From the NCBI RefSeq assembly GCF_025152745.1, contig NZ_CP104040.1, positions 1,426,001-1,490,000 of the forward strand: DNA of 64,000 nucleotides. Direction: 5' to 3'. A model generated the notes under the pieces. That model had not been told where the DNA came from. It saw only the letters and a program-made list of their open reading frames with translations, and searched no databases. Positions 28,317 through 38,842 of the stretch are shown piece after piece (position 1 is the stretch's first letter; each line of letters begins with the position of its first letter). Source of the DNA: Rhizobium sp. WSM4643. GTDB taxonomy: Bacteria; Pseudomonadota; Alphaproteobacteria; Rhizobiales; Rhizobiaceae. The translations under genes were made by a program, and so were the position numbers.

Positions 28317-30398
28317 ATGGCAAAACTGAAGATTGACGGCAACGAGATCGAAGTTCCGGATCATTACACGCTATTGCAGGCGTGCGAGGATGCTGGTGCC
28401 GAGGTTCCGCGCTTCTGCTTCCATGAGCGCCTGTCGGTTGCCGGCAACTGCCGCATGTGCCTTGTCGAGGTGAAGGGCGGCCCGCCGAAGCCGCAGGCTT
28501 CCTGCGCCATGAGCGTGCGCGATATCCGCGGCGGCCCGAACGGCGAACTGCCCGAGGTTTTCACAAACACCCCGATGGTCAAGAAGGCCCGCGAAGGTGT
28601 GATGGAATTCCTGCTGATCAACCATCCACTGGATTGCCCGATCTGCGACCAGGGCGGCGAATGCGACCTGCAAGACCAGGCGATGGCCTTCGGCATCGAC
28701 ACCTCGCGCTATCAGGAAGACAAGCGCGCCGTCGAGGACAAGTATATCGGCCCGCTCGTCAAGACGGTAATGAACCGCTGCATCCACTGCACGCGCTGCG
28801 TCCGCTTCACCACCGAGGTCGCCGGCATTTCCGAACTCGGCCTGATCGGCCGCGGCGAGGATGCAGAGATCACCACCTATCTCGAACAGGCGATGACCTC
28901 CGAGCTGCAGGGCAACGTCGTCGACCTTTGCCCGGTCGGCGCGCTCACCTCGAAGCCCTTCGCCTTCACCGCACGCCCGTGGGAGCTGAACAAGACCGAA
29001 TCGATCGACGTCATGGATGCCGTCGGTTCGGCCATCCGCGTCGACACCCGCGGCCGCGAAGTCATGCGCATCCTGCCGCGCGTCAATGAGGCGATCAACG
29101 AGGAGTGGATTTCCGACAAGAGCCGCTTCATCTGGGACGGCCTGAAGACCCAGCGCCTCGACCGGCCCTATGTTCGCCGCGACGGCCGCCTGCAGCCTGC
29201 CACTTGGGCCGAAGCCTTCGGCGCCATCAAGGCCGCCGTCGGCGCCACCTCGGGCGACAAGATCGGCGCGATATCAGGCGACCTCGCTTCCGTCGAGGAA
29301 ATGTATGCGCTCTCCGAACTGGTGAAGTCGCTGGGGTCGGCCAATCTCGACTGTCGCCAGGATGGGGCGGCACTCGATCCGTCGCTCGGCCGTGCAAGCT
29401 ATCTCTTCAACCCGACCATATCCGGCATCGACCAGGCCGATGCGCTATTGATCATCGGCGCCAATCCGCGCTTCGAGGCGGCCATCCTCAACGCCCGCAT
29501 CCGCAAGCGCTGGCGCCGCGGCAAGTTCCCGATCGGCGTGATCGGCGAGCGTGCTGAACTGCGCTACAGCTATGATTACCTCGGCGGCGGTCCCGACACG
29601 CTGAAGGATCTGGTCGACGGCACCCACGCCTTCGCGGACGTGCTGAAGAACGCCGCCAAGCCGATGATCATCATCGGCCAGGGCGCGCTGTCGCGCACCG
29701 ATGGCCCCGGCGTTCTCGCCAGTGCTGCCAAGCTCGCCGGCTCGGTCGGCGCGGTCGTCGAAGGCTGGAACGGCTTTGCCGTCCTCCATACTGCTGCCGC
29801 GCGTGTCGGCGGCCTCGATCTCGGCTTCGTGCCGGGCGCCAAGGGTGTCAATGCCGCCGAGATGCTGACGGCGATGGACGTGCTCTTCCTGCTCGGCGCC
29901 GACGAGCTCGACTTCACCGCCAAGAAGGCCAAGCTCACCATCTATATCGGCTCGCATGGTGATAATGGCGCGCATCATGCCGACGTCATCCTGCCGGCGG
30001 CAGCCTATACCGAAAAGTCCGGCACCTGGGTCAATACCGAAGGCCGCGTCCAGATGGGCAACCGCGCAGGTTTTGCGCCGGGTGACGCCCGCGAGGACTG
30101 GGCGATCATCCGTGCCCTTTCCGATGTGCTCGGCAAGAAGCTTCCCTTCGATTCGCTCAGCGAATTGCGTGTCCGGCTCTATACCGCTTTCCCGCATTTC
30201 GCCGCCATCGACGAGATCGCCGAAACCAATAGCGCCCAAATTGCCGCAGTTGCGAAAAAAGCCGGCAAGATGAACAAATCCGGGTTTGCGTCGCCGGTGA
30301 AAGACTTCTATTTGACGAACCCGATAGCGCGTGCCTCGGCTGTCATGGCGGAGTGCTCGGCATTGGCCCGCAACAACTTCAAAGTCGCGGCAGAGTAA
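28317..30398 (+). CDS. nuoG: NADH-quinone oxidoreductase subunit G
   Basis: The 693-residue 75-kDa-type subunit with several iron-sulfur clusters. The N-terminal 2Fe-2S motif (CFHERLSVAGNCRMC), the His-ligated motif HPLDCPICDQGGECDLQD and the 4Fe-4S motif CIHCTRCVRFTTEV lie in the first 170 residues. A molybdopterin-oxidoreductase-like domain follows without cofactor residues, as usual. The 218 bases before it are longer than other nuo gaps and contain a GTTTGCC/GGCAAAC hairpin but no convincing gene. Confidence 0.97.
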   Translation: MAKLKIDGNEIEVPDHYTLLQACEDAGAEVPRFCFHERLSVAGNCRMCLVEVKGGPPKPQASCAMSVRDIRGGPNGELPEVFTNTPMVKKAREGVMEFLLINHPLDCPICDQGGECDLQDQAMAFGIDTSRYQEDKRAVEDKYIGPLVKTVMNRCIHCTRCVRFTTEVAGISELGLIGRGEDAEITTYLEQAMTSELQGNVVDLCPVGALTSKPFAFTARPWELNKTESIDVMDAVGSAIRVDTRGREVMRILPRVNEAINEEWISDKSRFIWDGLKTQRLDRPYVRRDGRLQPATWAEAFGAIKAAVGATSGDKIGAISGDLASVEEMYALSELVKSLGSANLDCRQDGAALDPSLGRASYLFNPTISGIDQADALLIIGANPRFEAAILNARIRKRWRRGKFPIGVIGERAELRYSYDYLGGGPDTLKDLVDGTHAFADVLKNAAKPMIIIGQGALSRTDGPGVLASAAKLAGSVGAVVEGWNGFAVLHTAAARVGGLDLGFVPGAKGVNAAEMLTAMDVLFLLGADELDFTAKKAKLTIYIGSHGDNGAHHADVILPAAAYTEKSGTWVNTEGRVQMGNRAGFAPGDAREDWAIIRALSDVLGKKLPFDSLSELRVRLYTAFPHFAAIDEIAETNSAQIAAVAKKAGKMNKSGFASPVKDFYLTNPIARASAVMAECSALARNNFKVAAE

Positions 30399-30410
30399 GG
30401 GCAGGGGACT

Positions 30411-31454
30411 ATGGATTCTTTCTTTTCAAGCTATGTCTTGCCGACGATCATCATGGTCGGCCAGTCGCTGCTGCTTCTCGTCTGCCTGCTCGTCTTCATC
30501 GCCTATGTGCTCCTCGCCGACCGCAAGATCTGGGCGGCCGTTCAGCTGCGCCGCGGCCCGAACGTCGTCGGTCCCTTCGGCCTGTTCCAGTCCTTCGCCG
30601 ACCTTTTGAAGTTCGTCTTCAAGGAGCCGATCATTCCGGCCGGCGCCAACAAGGCGGTCTTCCTGCTTGCTCCGCTGGTGACGGTGCTTCTGGCTCTGTC
30701 CACCTGGGCGGTGGTGCCGCTGGCCGACGGATGGGTGATCGCCAACATCAATGTCGGCATCCTCTATATTTTCGCGATCTCTTCGCTTGAGGTTTACGGC
30801 ATCATCATGGGCGGCTGGGCTTCGAACTCGAAGTATCCGTTCCTCGGCGCGCTGCGCTCGGCGGCACAGATGGTGTCCTATGAAGTCTCGATCGGCTTCG
30901 TCATCGTCACCGTGCTTCTCTGCGTCGGCTCGCTGAACCTGACCGATATCGTCAATGCGCAGCATACCGGCCTCGGCACCATGCTCGGCCTGCCGGCGTC
31001 GTTCCTCGACTGGCACTGGCTGTCGCTCTTCCCGATGTTCATCATCTTCTTCATCTCGGCACTTGCCGAGACAAACCGCCCGCCCTTCGATCTTCCGGAA
31101 GCCGAATCGGAACTCGTCGCCGGCTTCATGGTCGAATACGGCTCGTCGCCATACATGATGTTCATGCTCGGCGAATATGCGGCGGTCTGCCTGATGTGCG
31201 CGCTGACGACGATCCTCTTCCTTGGCGGCTGGCTGCCCCCGGTTGATATCTGGATCCTCAACTGGGTCCCAGGCATCATCTGGTTCACGCTGAAGGCCTG
31301 CCTGGTGTTCTTCATGTTCGCGATGGTCAAGGCCTTCGTTCCGCGCTACCGCTACGACCAGCTCATGCGCCTCGGCTGGAAGGTCTTCCTGCCGCTGTCG
31401 CTCGCCATGGTCGTCATCGTTGCATTCGTGCTGAAACTGATGGGTTGGGCATGA
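30411..31454 (+). CDS. nuoH: NADH-quinone oxidoreductase subunit H
   Basis: A 347-residue membrane subunit (ND1 type) at the quinone chamber, with about eight to nine helices. Conserved loops [20 protein letters not shown] and [20 protein letters not shown] are intact, the latter lining the quinone path. The gene follows nuoG by 12 bases, with GCAGGGG ahead of the ATG. Confidence 0.98.
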   Translation: MDSFFSSYVLPTIIMVGQSLLLLVCLLVFIAYVLLADRKIWAAVQLRRGPNVVGPFGLFQSFADLLKFVFKEPIIPAGANKAVFLLAPLVTVLLALSTWAVVPLADGWVIANINVGILYIFAISSLEVYGIIMGGWASNSKYPFLGALRSAAQMVSYEVSIGFVIVTVLLCVGSLNLTDIVNAQHTGLGTMLGLPASFLDWHWLSLFPMFIIFFISALAETNRPPFDLPEAESELVAGFMVEYGSSPYMMFMLGEYAAVCLMCALTTILFLGGWLPPVDIWILNWVPGIIWFTLKACLVFFMFAMVKAFVPRYRYDQLMRLGWKVFLPLSLAMVVIVAFVLKLMGWA

Positions 31455-31494
31455 TGGTGCCCGCTCTCGTTTCCGGCAAAATTGGAGGTTGAAG

Positions 31495-31986
31495 ATGGCA
31501 AGCATGTCCGGCTCCATCAGCTCGCTGTTTCTCAAGGAATTCGTCGGCGCGTTCTTTCTGTCGATGCGCTATTTCTTCCGCCAGAAGGCGACGATCAACT
31601 ATCCCTTCGAAAAGGGCCCAGTTTCCCCGCGTTTCCGCGGCGAGCATGCGCTGCGCCGTTATCCGAACGGCGAGGAACGCTGCATCGCCTGCAAGCTTTG
31701 CGAGGCGATCTGTCCTGCCCAGGCAATCACCATCGAGGCGGGGCCGCGCCGCAATGACGGCACGCGCCGCACGGTCCGTTATGACATCGACATGGTGAAG
31801 TGCATCTATTGCGGCTTCTGCCAGGAAGCCTGCCCGGTCGATGCGATTGTCGAAGGCCCGAATTTCGAATTTGCGACGGAAACCCGCGAAGAGCTCTATT
31901 TCGACAAGGCGCGGCTTCTGGACAACGGAGACCGGTGGGAGCGCGAAATCGCCCGCAACATCGCGATCGACTCGCCGTACCGCTGA
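31495..31986 (+). CDS. nuoI: NADH-quinone oxidoreductase subunit I
   Basis: A 163-residue ferredoxin-type subunit holding clusters N6a and N6b, which pass electrons toward N2. Two classic motifs are present, [12 protein letters not shown] and [15 protein letters not shown] 31495 is preferred over a TTG two codons earlier because GGAGG lies six bases ahead. The following 145-base spacer contains nested hairpins. Confidence 0.97.
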   Translation: MASMSGSISSLFLKEFVGAFFLSMRYFFRQKATINYPFEKGPVSPRFRGEHALRRYPNGEERCIACKLCEAICPAQAITIEAGPRRNDGTRRTVRYDIDMVKCIYCGFCQEACPVDAIVEGPNFEFATETREELYFDKARLLDNGDRWEREIARNIAIDSPYR

Positions 31987-32006
31987 TTGAGATTTTGAAA
32001 TGCCGC

Positions 32007-32106
32007 GATGGAGCTTATGCGCTCCTGTCGTGGTCAAACATGCACAGGAGCTTTGCCGGTTAGCACCAGCGAAAGCTCCATCGGGCAGGGAAACTCCCGG
32101 CTGCCC
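32007..32106. repeat. Nested hairpins in the nuoI-nuoJ spacer
   Basis: Outer arms GATGGAGCTT (32007-32016) and AAGCTCCATC (32073-32082) enclose inner arms GCTCCTGT (32021-32028) and ACAGGAGC (32044-32051). A separate GGGCAG...CTGCCC hairpin (32083-32106) follows directly. Such structure inside an operon may mark an RNA processing or stability element, or an old palindromic insertion. Confidence 0.65.
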
Positions 32107-32131
32107 GGGGGAAGATGAAAAAGGCACCAAC

Positions 32132-32746
32132 ATGGGTCTGCAGGCTCTATTTTTCTATCTTTTCGCCTTTGTCGCGGTGGCGTCGGCGTTCATGGTCATC
32201 TGGGCGAAGAACCCGGTTCACTCGGTTCTCTTCCTGATCCTGGTGTTCTTCAACGCGGCCGGCCTCTTCCTGCTGGCCGGTGCCGAATTCCTGGCGATGA
32301 TCCTGCTCGTCGTCTATGTCGGCGCCGTCGCCGTTCTCTTCCTCTTCGTGGTGATGATGCTCGATATCGACTTCACCGAACTGAGGGCCGGCGTTCTCGA
32401 TTATGCGCCGATCGGCGGGTTGATCGGGGTGATCCTGGCGGCCGAACTGATCGTCGTCATCGGCGGCAGCGTCATCTCGCCTGAGATCGCCAAATCAGTC
32501 GCCATGCCGATCCCGGCACTCACCGAGCGCACCAATACCGCCGCTCTCGGCGACGTGCTCTACACCAACTACATCTATTTCTTCCAGATCGCCGGTCTGG
32601 TGCTCCTGGTCGCGATGATCGGCGCGATCGTGCTGACGTTGAGACACCGCACCAACATCAAGCGGCAGAATATTCCGAGGCAAGTTGCCCGCACGCCCGC
32701 CACCGCCGTCGAGGTTGTTTCGGTCAAGCCCGGGCAGGGCGTCTAA
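32132..32746 (+). CDS. nuoJ: NADH-quinone oxidoreductase subunit J
   Basis: A 204-residue membrane subunit (ND6 type) with five predicted helices. The conserved segment [31 protein letters not shown], containing the pi-bulge helix, is intact. The ATG at 32132 follows AAAAAGGC; an upstream in-frame start at 32000 would run through the spacer hairpins and adds no conserved sequence. The C-terminal 35 residues are polar. Confidence 0.96.
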   Translation: MGLQALFFYLFAFVAVASAFMVIWAKNPVHSVLFLILVFFNAAGLFLLAGAEFLAMILLVVYVGAVAVLFLFVVMMLDIDFTELRAGVLDYAPIGGLIGVILAAELIVVIGGSVISPEIAKSVAMPIPALTERTNTAALGDVLYTNYIYFFQIAGLVLLVAMIGAIVLTLRHRTNIKRQNIPRQVARTPATAVEVVSVKPGQGV

Positions 32747-32769
32747 AGGCAGGTCAAGGAACAAAGAAC

Positions 32770-33078
32770 ATGATCATCGGACTTTCCCACTACCTGACGG
32801 TCAGCGCCATCCTCTTCACGCTCGGCGTCTTCGGCATCTTCCTGAACCGGAAGAACGTTATCGTCATCCTGATGTCGATCGAACTGATCCTGCTTGCCGT
32901 CAACATCAACATGGTCGCCTTCTCCCACTTCCTGAACGACATCGTCGGCCAGGTCTTCGCGCTGTTCATCCTGACAGTCGCGGCTGCCGAAGCGGCGATC
33001 GGTCTTGCAATTCTCGTTGTCTTCTACCGCAACCGCGGCTCGATCGCGGTCGAAGACGTCAATATGATGAAGGGCTGA
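32770..33078 (+). CDS. nuoK: NADH-quinone oxidoreductase subunit K
   Basis: A 102-residue membrane subunit (ND4L type) with three helices. The two buried glutamates needed for proton transfer are seen in [15 protein letters not shown] and [13 protein letters not shown]. It is separated from nuoJ by 23 bases and from nuoL by 7. Confidence 0.97.
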   Translation: MIIGLSHYLTVSAILFTLGVFGIFLNRKNVIVILMSIELILLAVNINMVAFSHFLNDIVGQVFALFILTVAAAEAAIGLAILVVFYRNRGSIAVEDVNMMKG

Positions 33079-33085
33079 GTGGCTC

Positions 33086-35086
33086 ATGTTCCTCTATAAG
33101 GCTATCGTCTTTCTTCCCTTGATCGGTGCGATCGTCGCCGGCCTGTTCGGCCGCGCGATCGGCGCCAAGGCTTCGGAATATGTCACCAGCGGCCTGATGA
33201 TCATCGCCGCCATCCTGTCCTGGGTCGTCTTCTTCACCGTTGGCATGGGTCATGCCGAAGGCGGCCCGATCAAGGTCGAGGTGCTGCGCTGGATCCAGTC
33301 CGGCGGCATCGACGTCTCCTGGTCGCTGCGTGTGGATACGCTGACGTCAGTCATGCTGATCGTCGTCAACACGGTTTCGACGCTGGTGCACGTCTATTCG
33401 ATCGGCTACATGCATACCGATCCGCATCGTCCGCGCTTCTTCGCCTATCTCTCGCTCTTCACCTTCGCCATGCTGATGCTGGTGACCGCTGACAATCTCG
33501 CCCAGATGTTCTTCGGCTGGGAAGGCGTCGGTCTCGCCTCCTATCTGCTGATCGGCTTCTGGTTCAAGAAGCCGTCGGCGACGGCTGCGGCGATGAAGGC
33601 CTTCATCGTCAACCGCGTCGGCGACTTCGGCTTCGTGCTCGGCATTGCCGGCGTCTTCGTGCTGTTCGGCTCGATCAACCTCGACACGATCTTCGCCAAT
33701 GCCTCGAATTTCGCCCCGCATGAAGGCGGCGGCGAAGCGGGTGAGGTGATCCTCAATCTCTTCGGCATGCAACTCGACAAGGCGCATGCACTGACCGGCA
33801 TCTGCCTGCTGCTCTTCATGGGCGCGATGGGCAAGTCGGCGCAGTTCCTGCTGCACACCTGGCTGCCGGACGCGATGGAAGGCCCGACTCCGGTCTCGGC
33901 CCTTATCCATGCCGCCACCATGGTCACCGCCGGCGTCTTTCTCGTCGCCCGCATGTCGCCGCTTTTCGAACTGTCGCCGGATGCGCTGGTTGTCGTCACC
34001 GTCATCGGCGCGATCACCGCCTTCTTTGCGGCAACCGTCGCTCTCGTGCAGAACGACATCAAGCGTGTCATCGCCTATTCCACCTGCTCGCAGCTCGGCT
34101 ATATGTTCGTGGCACTGGGAGCCGGAGCCTATGGCGCAGCGATCTTCCATCTCTTCACGCACGCCTTCTTCAAGGCGCTACTCTTCCTCTGCGCCGGCTC
34201 GGTTATCCATGCCGTCGATGGCGAGCAAGACATGCGCTACATGGGCGGCCTGTGGCCGCATATTAAAGTTACCGCCGTGCTGATGATCATCGGCACGCTG
34301 GCAATCACCGGTTTTGGCATTCCCTTCACGCCGATCGGTTTTGCCGGATTCTTCTCCAAGGACGTGATCATCGAGGCGACCTATGCATCGCATTCGCCGG
34401 TCGCGGGCTTCGCCTTCGCGTTGCTGGTCATCGCGGCTCTCTTTACGAGCTTCTATTCCTGGCGCCTGATTTTCATGACCTTCTTCGGCAAGCCGCGCGC
34501 CTCGCACGAGGTGATGCACCACGTCCACGAGTCGCCGCAGGTCATGCTGGTGCCGCTCTATCTTCTGGCGATCGGCGCGGTAGTTGCCGGCGTGATCTTC
34601 GAAGGCCGGTTCTACGGCGAGGAATATGCCGAGTTCTGGAAGGGGGCGCTCTTCACAGGCGCAGAGAACGAACTCGTCGAAGAGTTCCACCATGTTCCGG
34701 CGCTCGTCGGCTTGAGCCCCTTCATCGCCATGGTTCTCGGCTTCGTCACCGCCTGGTACATGTATATCCGCTCGCCGCAGACGCCGCGCATCCTCGCGCA
34801 GCAGCACCGCGTGCTCTACCAGTTCCTGTTGAACAAGTGGTATTTCGACGAACTCTATGATTTCCTCTTCGTCCGCTCCGCCAAGGCGCTCGGTCGCTTC
34901 CTGTGGAAGAAGGGGGATGTCGGCGTCATCGACACCTACGGCCCGAACGGCGTCGCCGCTCGCGTTGTCGCCGTCACCGATCGCGTGGTTCGCCTGCAGA
35001 CCGGTTACCTCTATCACTACGCCTTCGCCATGCTGATCGGCATTGCGGCGCTCGTTACCTGGATGATGCTCGGGAGTTCCTTCTGA
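33086..35086 (+). CDS. nuoL: NADH-quinone oxidoreductase subunit L
   Basis: A 666-residue antiporter-like proton-pumping subunit (ND5 type), the most distal in the membrane arm. Conserved elements include [18 protein letters not shown] with its key Glu, [20 protein letters not shown] with the pump Lys nearby, and the C-terminal lateral helix region. Its stop overlaps the nuoM start (TGATG). Confidence 0.97.
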   Translation: MFLYKAIVFLPLIGAIVAGLFGRAIGAKASEYVTSGLMIIAAILSWVVFFTVGMGHAEGGPIKVEVLRWIQSGGIDVSWSLRVDTLTSVMLIVVNTVSTLVHVYSIGYMHTDPHRPRFFAYLSLFTFAMLMLVTADNLAQMFFGWEGVGLASYLLIGFWFKKPSATAAAMKAFIVNRVGDFGFVLGIAGVFVLFGSINLDTIFANASNFAPHEGGGEAGEVILNLFGMQLDKAHALTGICLLLFMGAMGKSAQFLLHTWLPDAMEGPTPVSALIHAATMVTAGVFLVARMSPLFELSPDALVVVTVIGAITAFFAATVALVQNDIKRVIAYSTCSQLGYMFVALGAGAYGAAIFHLFTHAFFKALLFLCAGSVIHAVDGEQDMRYMGGLWPHIKVTAVLMIIGTLAITGFGIPFTPIGFAGFFSKDVIIEATYASHSPVAGFAFALLVIAALFTSFYSWRLIFMTFFGKPRASHEVMHHVHESPQVMLVPLYLLAIGAVVAGVIFEGRFYGEEYAEFWKGALFTGAENELVEEFHHVPALVGLSPFIAMVLGFVTAWYMYIRSPQTPRILAQQHRVLYQFLLNKWYFDELYDFLFVRSAKALGRFLWKKGDVGVIDTYGPNGVAARVVAVTDRVVRLQTGYLYHYAFAMLIGIAALVTWMMLGSSF

Positions 35087-36597
35087 TGACCGATTGGCCT
35101 ATTCTTTCAACGGTCACCTTCCTGCCGCTGGTCGGCGTGGTGCTCCTGCTATTGATGAACGGCGAGAGCGAAAGCGGTCGCAAGAACGTGCTGTGGATCT
35201 CGCTGATCACCACCGTCTTCACCTTCGTCGTTTCGCTCTTCGTCTGGACCAGGTTCGACAATGCCAATCCAGGCTTCCAGATGCTCGAGAAGCATGACTG
35301 GCTCGGCACCGGCATCGGCTACCACCTCGGCGTCGACGGCATCTCGATGCTGTTCGTCATCCTCTCGACCTTCCTCATGCCCTTCTGCGTGCTGGCGAGC
35401 TGGCTCTCGATCGAGAAGCGCCTGAAGGAATACATGATCGCCTTCCTCATCCTCGAAACGATGATGGTCGGCGTCTTCGTCTCGCTCGATATCGTGCTGT
35501 TCTACGTCTTCTTCGAGGCGGGCCTCATTCCGATGTTCCTGATCATCGGCGTCTGGGGCGGCAAGGACCGCGTCTATGCGAGCTACAAGTTCTTTCTCTA
35601 TACGCTGCTCGGCTCGGTGCTGATGCTGCTCGCCATCATGGCGATGTACTGGCAGGCTGGCACGACCGATATCACCGCGCTGCTCGACCACAAGTTCCCA
35701 CCTGCGCTGCAGACCTGGTTATGGCTTGCCTTCTTCGCCTCCTTTGCGGTGAAGATGCCGATGTGGCCGGTCCATACCTGGCTTCCCGATGCCCACGTTC
35801 AGGCGCCGACGGCAGGCTCGGTGATCCTGGCCGGCGTGCTGCTGAAGCTCGGCGGCTACGGTCTCATCCGCTTCTCGCTCGGCATGTTCCCGGTCGCGTC
35901 CGATTATTTCGCGCCGCTCGTCTTCGCCATGTCCGTCATCGCCATCATCTACACCTCCCTGGTGGCGATGATGCAGGACGATATCAAAAAGCTGATCGCC
36001 TATTCCTCCGTGGCCCACATGGGCTACGTCACCATGGGCATCTTTGCCGCCAACATGCAGGGTGTTCAGGGGTCGATCTTCCAGATGCTGTCGCACGGCA
36101 TCGTCTCCGGCGCGCTCTTCCTCTGCGTCGGCGTGGTCTACGACCGTACCCACACCCGCGAGATCAACGCCTATGGCGGCCTCGTCAACAATATGCCGAA
36201 ATATGCCGTGGCGATGATGGTCTTCACCATGGCCAATGTCGGGCTTCCCGGCACGTCGGGGTTCATCGGCGAATTCCTGACGCTGATCGGCGTCTTCCGA
36301 GTCAACACCTGGGTAGCGCTCTTTGCCGCCACCGGCGTCATCCTCTCAGCCGCCTACGCGCTCTGGCTTTATCGCCGGGTGATCTTCGGCGCGCTGGAGA
36401 AGGAAAAGCTGAAGGCGCTGCTCGACCTTTCCAGGCGCGAACAGCTGATCCTCTACCCATTGGTCGCGCTGACCATCTTCTTCGGCGTTTATCCGGCTCC
36501 GGTCTTCGATGCGACGGCCGCCTCGGTGGATCTGCTGGTCAACAATTACACGGCCGCCGTGCACGCAGCGCAGAATGTTGCGCTGTCTATGAAATGA
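35086..36597 (+). CDS. nuoM: NADH-quinone oxidoreductase subunit M
   Basis: A 503-residue antiporter-like proton-pumping subunit (ND4 type) with about 14 helices. [20 protein letters not shown] and [20 protein letters not shown] carry the family's conserved Glu and pump residues. The ATG at 35086 overlaps the nuoL stop; an open frame continuing upstream within nuoL is only a shadow. Confidence 0.97.
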   Translation: MTDWPILSTVTFLPLVGVVLLLLMNGESESGRKNVLWISLITTVFTFVVSLFVWTRFDNANPGFQMLEKHDWLGTGIGYHLGVDGISMLFVILSTFLMPFCVLASWLSIEKRLKEYMIAFLILETMMVGVFVSLDIVLFYVFFEAGLIPMFLIIGVWGGKDRVYASYKFFLYTLLGSVLMLLAIMAMYWQAGTTDITALLDHKFPPALQTWLWLAFFASFAVKMPMWPVHTWLPDAHVQAPTAGSVILAGVLLKLGGYGLIRFSLGMFPVASDYFAPLVFAMSVIAIIYTSLVAMMQDDIKKLIAYSSVAHMGYVTMGIFAANMQGVQGSIFQMLSHGIVSGALFLCVGVVYDRTHTREINAYGGLVNNMPKYAVAMMVFTMANVGLPGTSGFIGEFLTLIGVFRVNTWVALFAATGVILSAAYALWLYRRVIFGALEKEKLKALLDLSRREQLILYPLVALTIFFGVYPAPVFDATAASVDLLVNNYTAAVHAAQNVALSMK

Positions 36598-36615
36598 TGA
36601 CGGGACTTATTGGAC

Positions 36616-38061
36616 ATGACCGCTGAAACAATTCTCCTCAGTCTGCATCTTTCCGCGCCGGAGCTCATCCTCGCGGTCGGCGCCCTTGTCCTGTTGATGG
36701 TCGGCGTCTTCTCCGGCGAGCGGTCGGGCCTTGTCGTCACCGGCTTGGCGATCGTCCTGCTCCTGGCCTCCGGCCTGTGGCTGCTCTTCGTGCCGGCAGA
36801 AGGCCTTGCCTATGGCGGCGTCTACATGGCCGACGGCTTCTCGCGCTTCATGAAGCTGGTGGCGTTGATCGGTTCGCTGGTCGCCATATTCATGTCGATC
36901 GGCCACGCCCGCGAAAATCAGCTCGACAAGTTCGAGTTCCCGGTTCTGCTGGTGCTCGCGACCCTCGGCATCCTGCTGATGATCTCGGCCAACGACCTGA
37001 TCTCGCTCTATCTCGCGCTGGAACTGCAGTCGCTGGCGCTCTATGTCGTCGCGGCGATCAACCGTGACAGCCTGAAGTCGACCGAAGCCGGCCTGAAATA
37101 TTTCGTCCTTGGCGCGCTTTCTTCCGGCATGCTGCTCTACGGCATGTCGCTGGTCTATGGCTTCACCGGCCACACCCACTTCTCTGAAATCGCCCAGGCG
37201 CTGTCCGTCGAAGGTGCACGTTCGCTCGGCCTGATCTTCGGCCTGGTCTTCATCCTCGCCGGCATCGCCTTCAAGATCTCCGCCGTTCCCTTCCATATGT
37301 GGACGCCGGACGTTTATGAAGGCGCGCCGACGCCGGTGACCGCCTTCCTCGCCGCAGCCCCCAAGGTTGCCGCCATGGCGATGATGACCCGCATCGTCAT
37401 CACCGCCTTCCAGCCGGTTCTGGCGGATTGGCAGCAGGTCGTCGTCTTCATCTCGATCGCCTCGATGCTGCTCGGCTCGTTTGCCGCGATCGGCCAGAAG
37501 AACATCAAGCGGCTGATGGCCTATTCCTCGATCGGCCACATGGGTTATGCCCTGGTCGGCCTTGCCGCCGGCAACCAGACCGGCGTCACCGGTGTCATGC
37601 TTTACATGGTCATCTACATGGTCATGACGCTCGGCAGCTTTGCGATCATCATGTCAATGCGCCGCAAGGACGGCACCGTCGTCGAAAATGTCGATGATCT
37701 CGCCGGCCTCTCCACAACGAACCCGTTCATGGCCGTGGTTCTGACGGCGCTGATGTTCTCGCTTGCCGGCATCCCGCCGCTCGCCGGCTTCTTCGCGAAG
37801 TATTTCGTCTTCGTCGCCGCTATCGAAGCCAAGCTCTATGCGCTCGCCATCATCGGCGTTCTCGCCTCGGTCGTCGGCGCTTACTATTATCTGCGTGTCA
37901 TCAAGCTGATGTGGTTCGATGAGGCCACCGGCGAATTCGCCCGTGTCTCCGGAGCGCTGCGTCTGGTCTTCGGTCTCTCCGGTCTCTTCGTCACCGCCTA
38001 TGTGCTCATCGGCGGCCCGATCGGCGGCGCTGCAGAGCTTGCCGCCGCGACGCTCTTTTGA
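36616..38061 (+). CDS. nuoN: NADH-quinone oxidoreductase subunit N
   Basis: A 481-residue antiporter-like proton-pumping subunit (ND2 type), last of the complex I set. [17 protein letters not shown] and [21 protein letters not shown] are intact. ATG 36616 is preferred over a TTG two codons before. The stop codon overlaps the birA start (TGATG), so birA is translationally coupled to the operon. Confidence 0.97.
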   Translation: MTAETILLSLHLSAPELILAVGALVLLMVGVFSGERSGLVVTGLAIVLLLASGLWLLFVPAEGLAYGGVYMADGFSRFMKLVALIGSLVAIFMSIGHARENQLDKFEFPVLLVLATLGILLMISANDLISLYLALELQSLALYVVAAINRDSLKSTEAGLKYFVLGALSSGMLLYGMSLVYGFTGHTHFSEIAQALSVEGARSLGLIFGLVFILAGIAFKISAVPFHMWTPDVYEGAPTPVTAFLAAAPKVAAMAMMTRIVITAFQPVLADWQQVVVFISIASMLLGSFAAIGQKNIKRLMAYSSIGHMGYALVGLAAGNQTGVTGVMLYMVIYMVMTLGSFAIIMSMRRKDGTVVENVDDLAGLSTTNPFMAVVLTALMFSLAGIPPLAGFFAKYFVFVAAIEAKLYALAIIGVLASVVGAYYYLRVIKLMWFDEATGEFARVSGALRLVFGLSGLFVTAYVLIGGPIGGAAELAAATLF

Positions 38062-38825
38062 TGGCTGCCGACGGACGGCGCCGGATATCGCTCGGCGATT
38101 TCAGGCACGAGGCTCTGTCGGAAACATCGTCTACCAACAGCGAATGCCTCGCCCGGGCTCGGGCGGGCGATGGCGGCAATCTCTGGGTGACCGCCGAAAA
38201 GCAGACGGGCGGCCGCGGCCGCCGCGGCAGGCTCTGGGTTTCGGAGCGCGGCAATCTCTACGCTTCTCTTCTTCTGATCGACCCCGCCCCGATGGAGCGC
38301 CTTGGCTCCCTGCCGTTGGCGATCGCCGTTGCCGTGCACCAGGCGATCCGCAGGGTGCTGCCGCTCGGTGCCGAACCGCTCGAGGTCAAATGGCCGAACG
38401 ATATTCTCATCGGCCGAAAGAAGACCTGCGGCATTCTCGTCGAAGGCGAGGGGCTGCCGGACGGACGTTACGCGCTGATCGTCGGCATCGGCATCAATAT
38501 CTCTGTGATGCCGGACAATCCGCTCTACCCCGCCACCTGCCTGCGCCAGCAGGGAAGTGCGGCTTCGCCGGAGGAGCTCTTCGCGCATCTCTTCGCCGCC
38601 ACGGCGGAAGTGCTTGAAATATGGGACCAGGGCCGCGGCATCGGCGAGATCACGGCGCTCTGGCGCGCGATCGCCTGCGGCATCGGCGAAAAGATTACGG
38701 TGAATTTGCCGGACCGATCGATTTCCGGACAATTCGGCGGAATTGATGATAATGGCTTGTTGATGCTCGATACCGGCACTGGCAGGATAATGCCCATTGC
38801 TGCCGGTGATGTGTTTTTTGGATAG
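38061..38825 (+). CDS. birA: Biotin--[acetyl-CoA-carboxylase] ligase
   Basis: A 254-residue enzyme that attaches biotin to carboxylase carrier domains through biotinyl-AMP. The biotin-binding loop reads GGRGRRGRLWVS and the catalytic region KWPNDILIGRKKTCGILVE. The N-terminal winged-helix domain of E. coli BirA is absent, so it should be ligase only, not a repressor. The start overlaps the nuoN stop, an unusual coupling of biotin ligase to complex I that is common in rhizobia. Confidence 0.94.
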   Translation: MAADGRRRISLGDFRHEALSETSSTNSECLARARAGDGGNLWVTAEKQTGGRGRRGRLWVSERGNLYASLLLIDPAPMERLGSLPLAIAVAVHQAIRRVLPLGAEPLEVKWPNDILIGRKKTCGILVEGEGLPDGRYALIVGIGINISVMPDNPLYPATCLRQQGSAASPEELFAHLFAATAEVLEIWDQGRGIGEITALWRAIACGIGEKITVNLPDRSISGQFGGIDDNGLLMLDTGTGRIMPIAAGDVFFG

Positions 38826-38842
38826 CGGAAAAAACAAAAATT

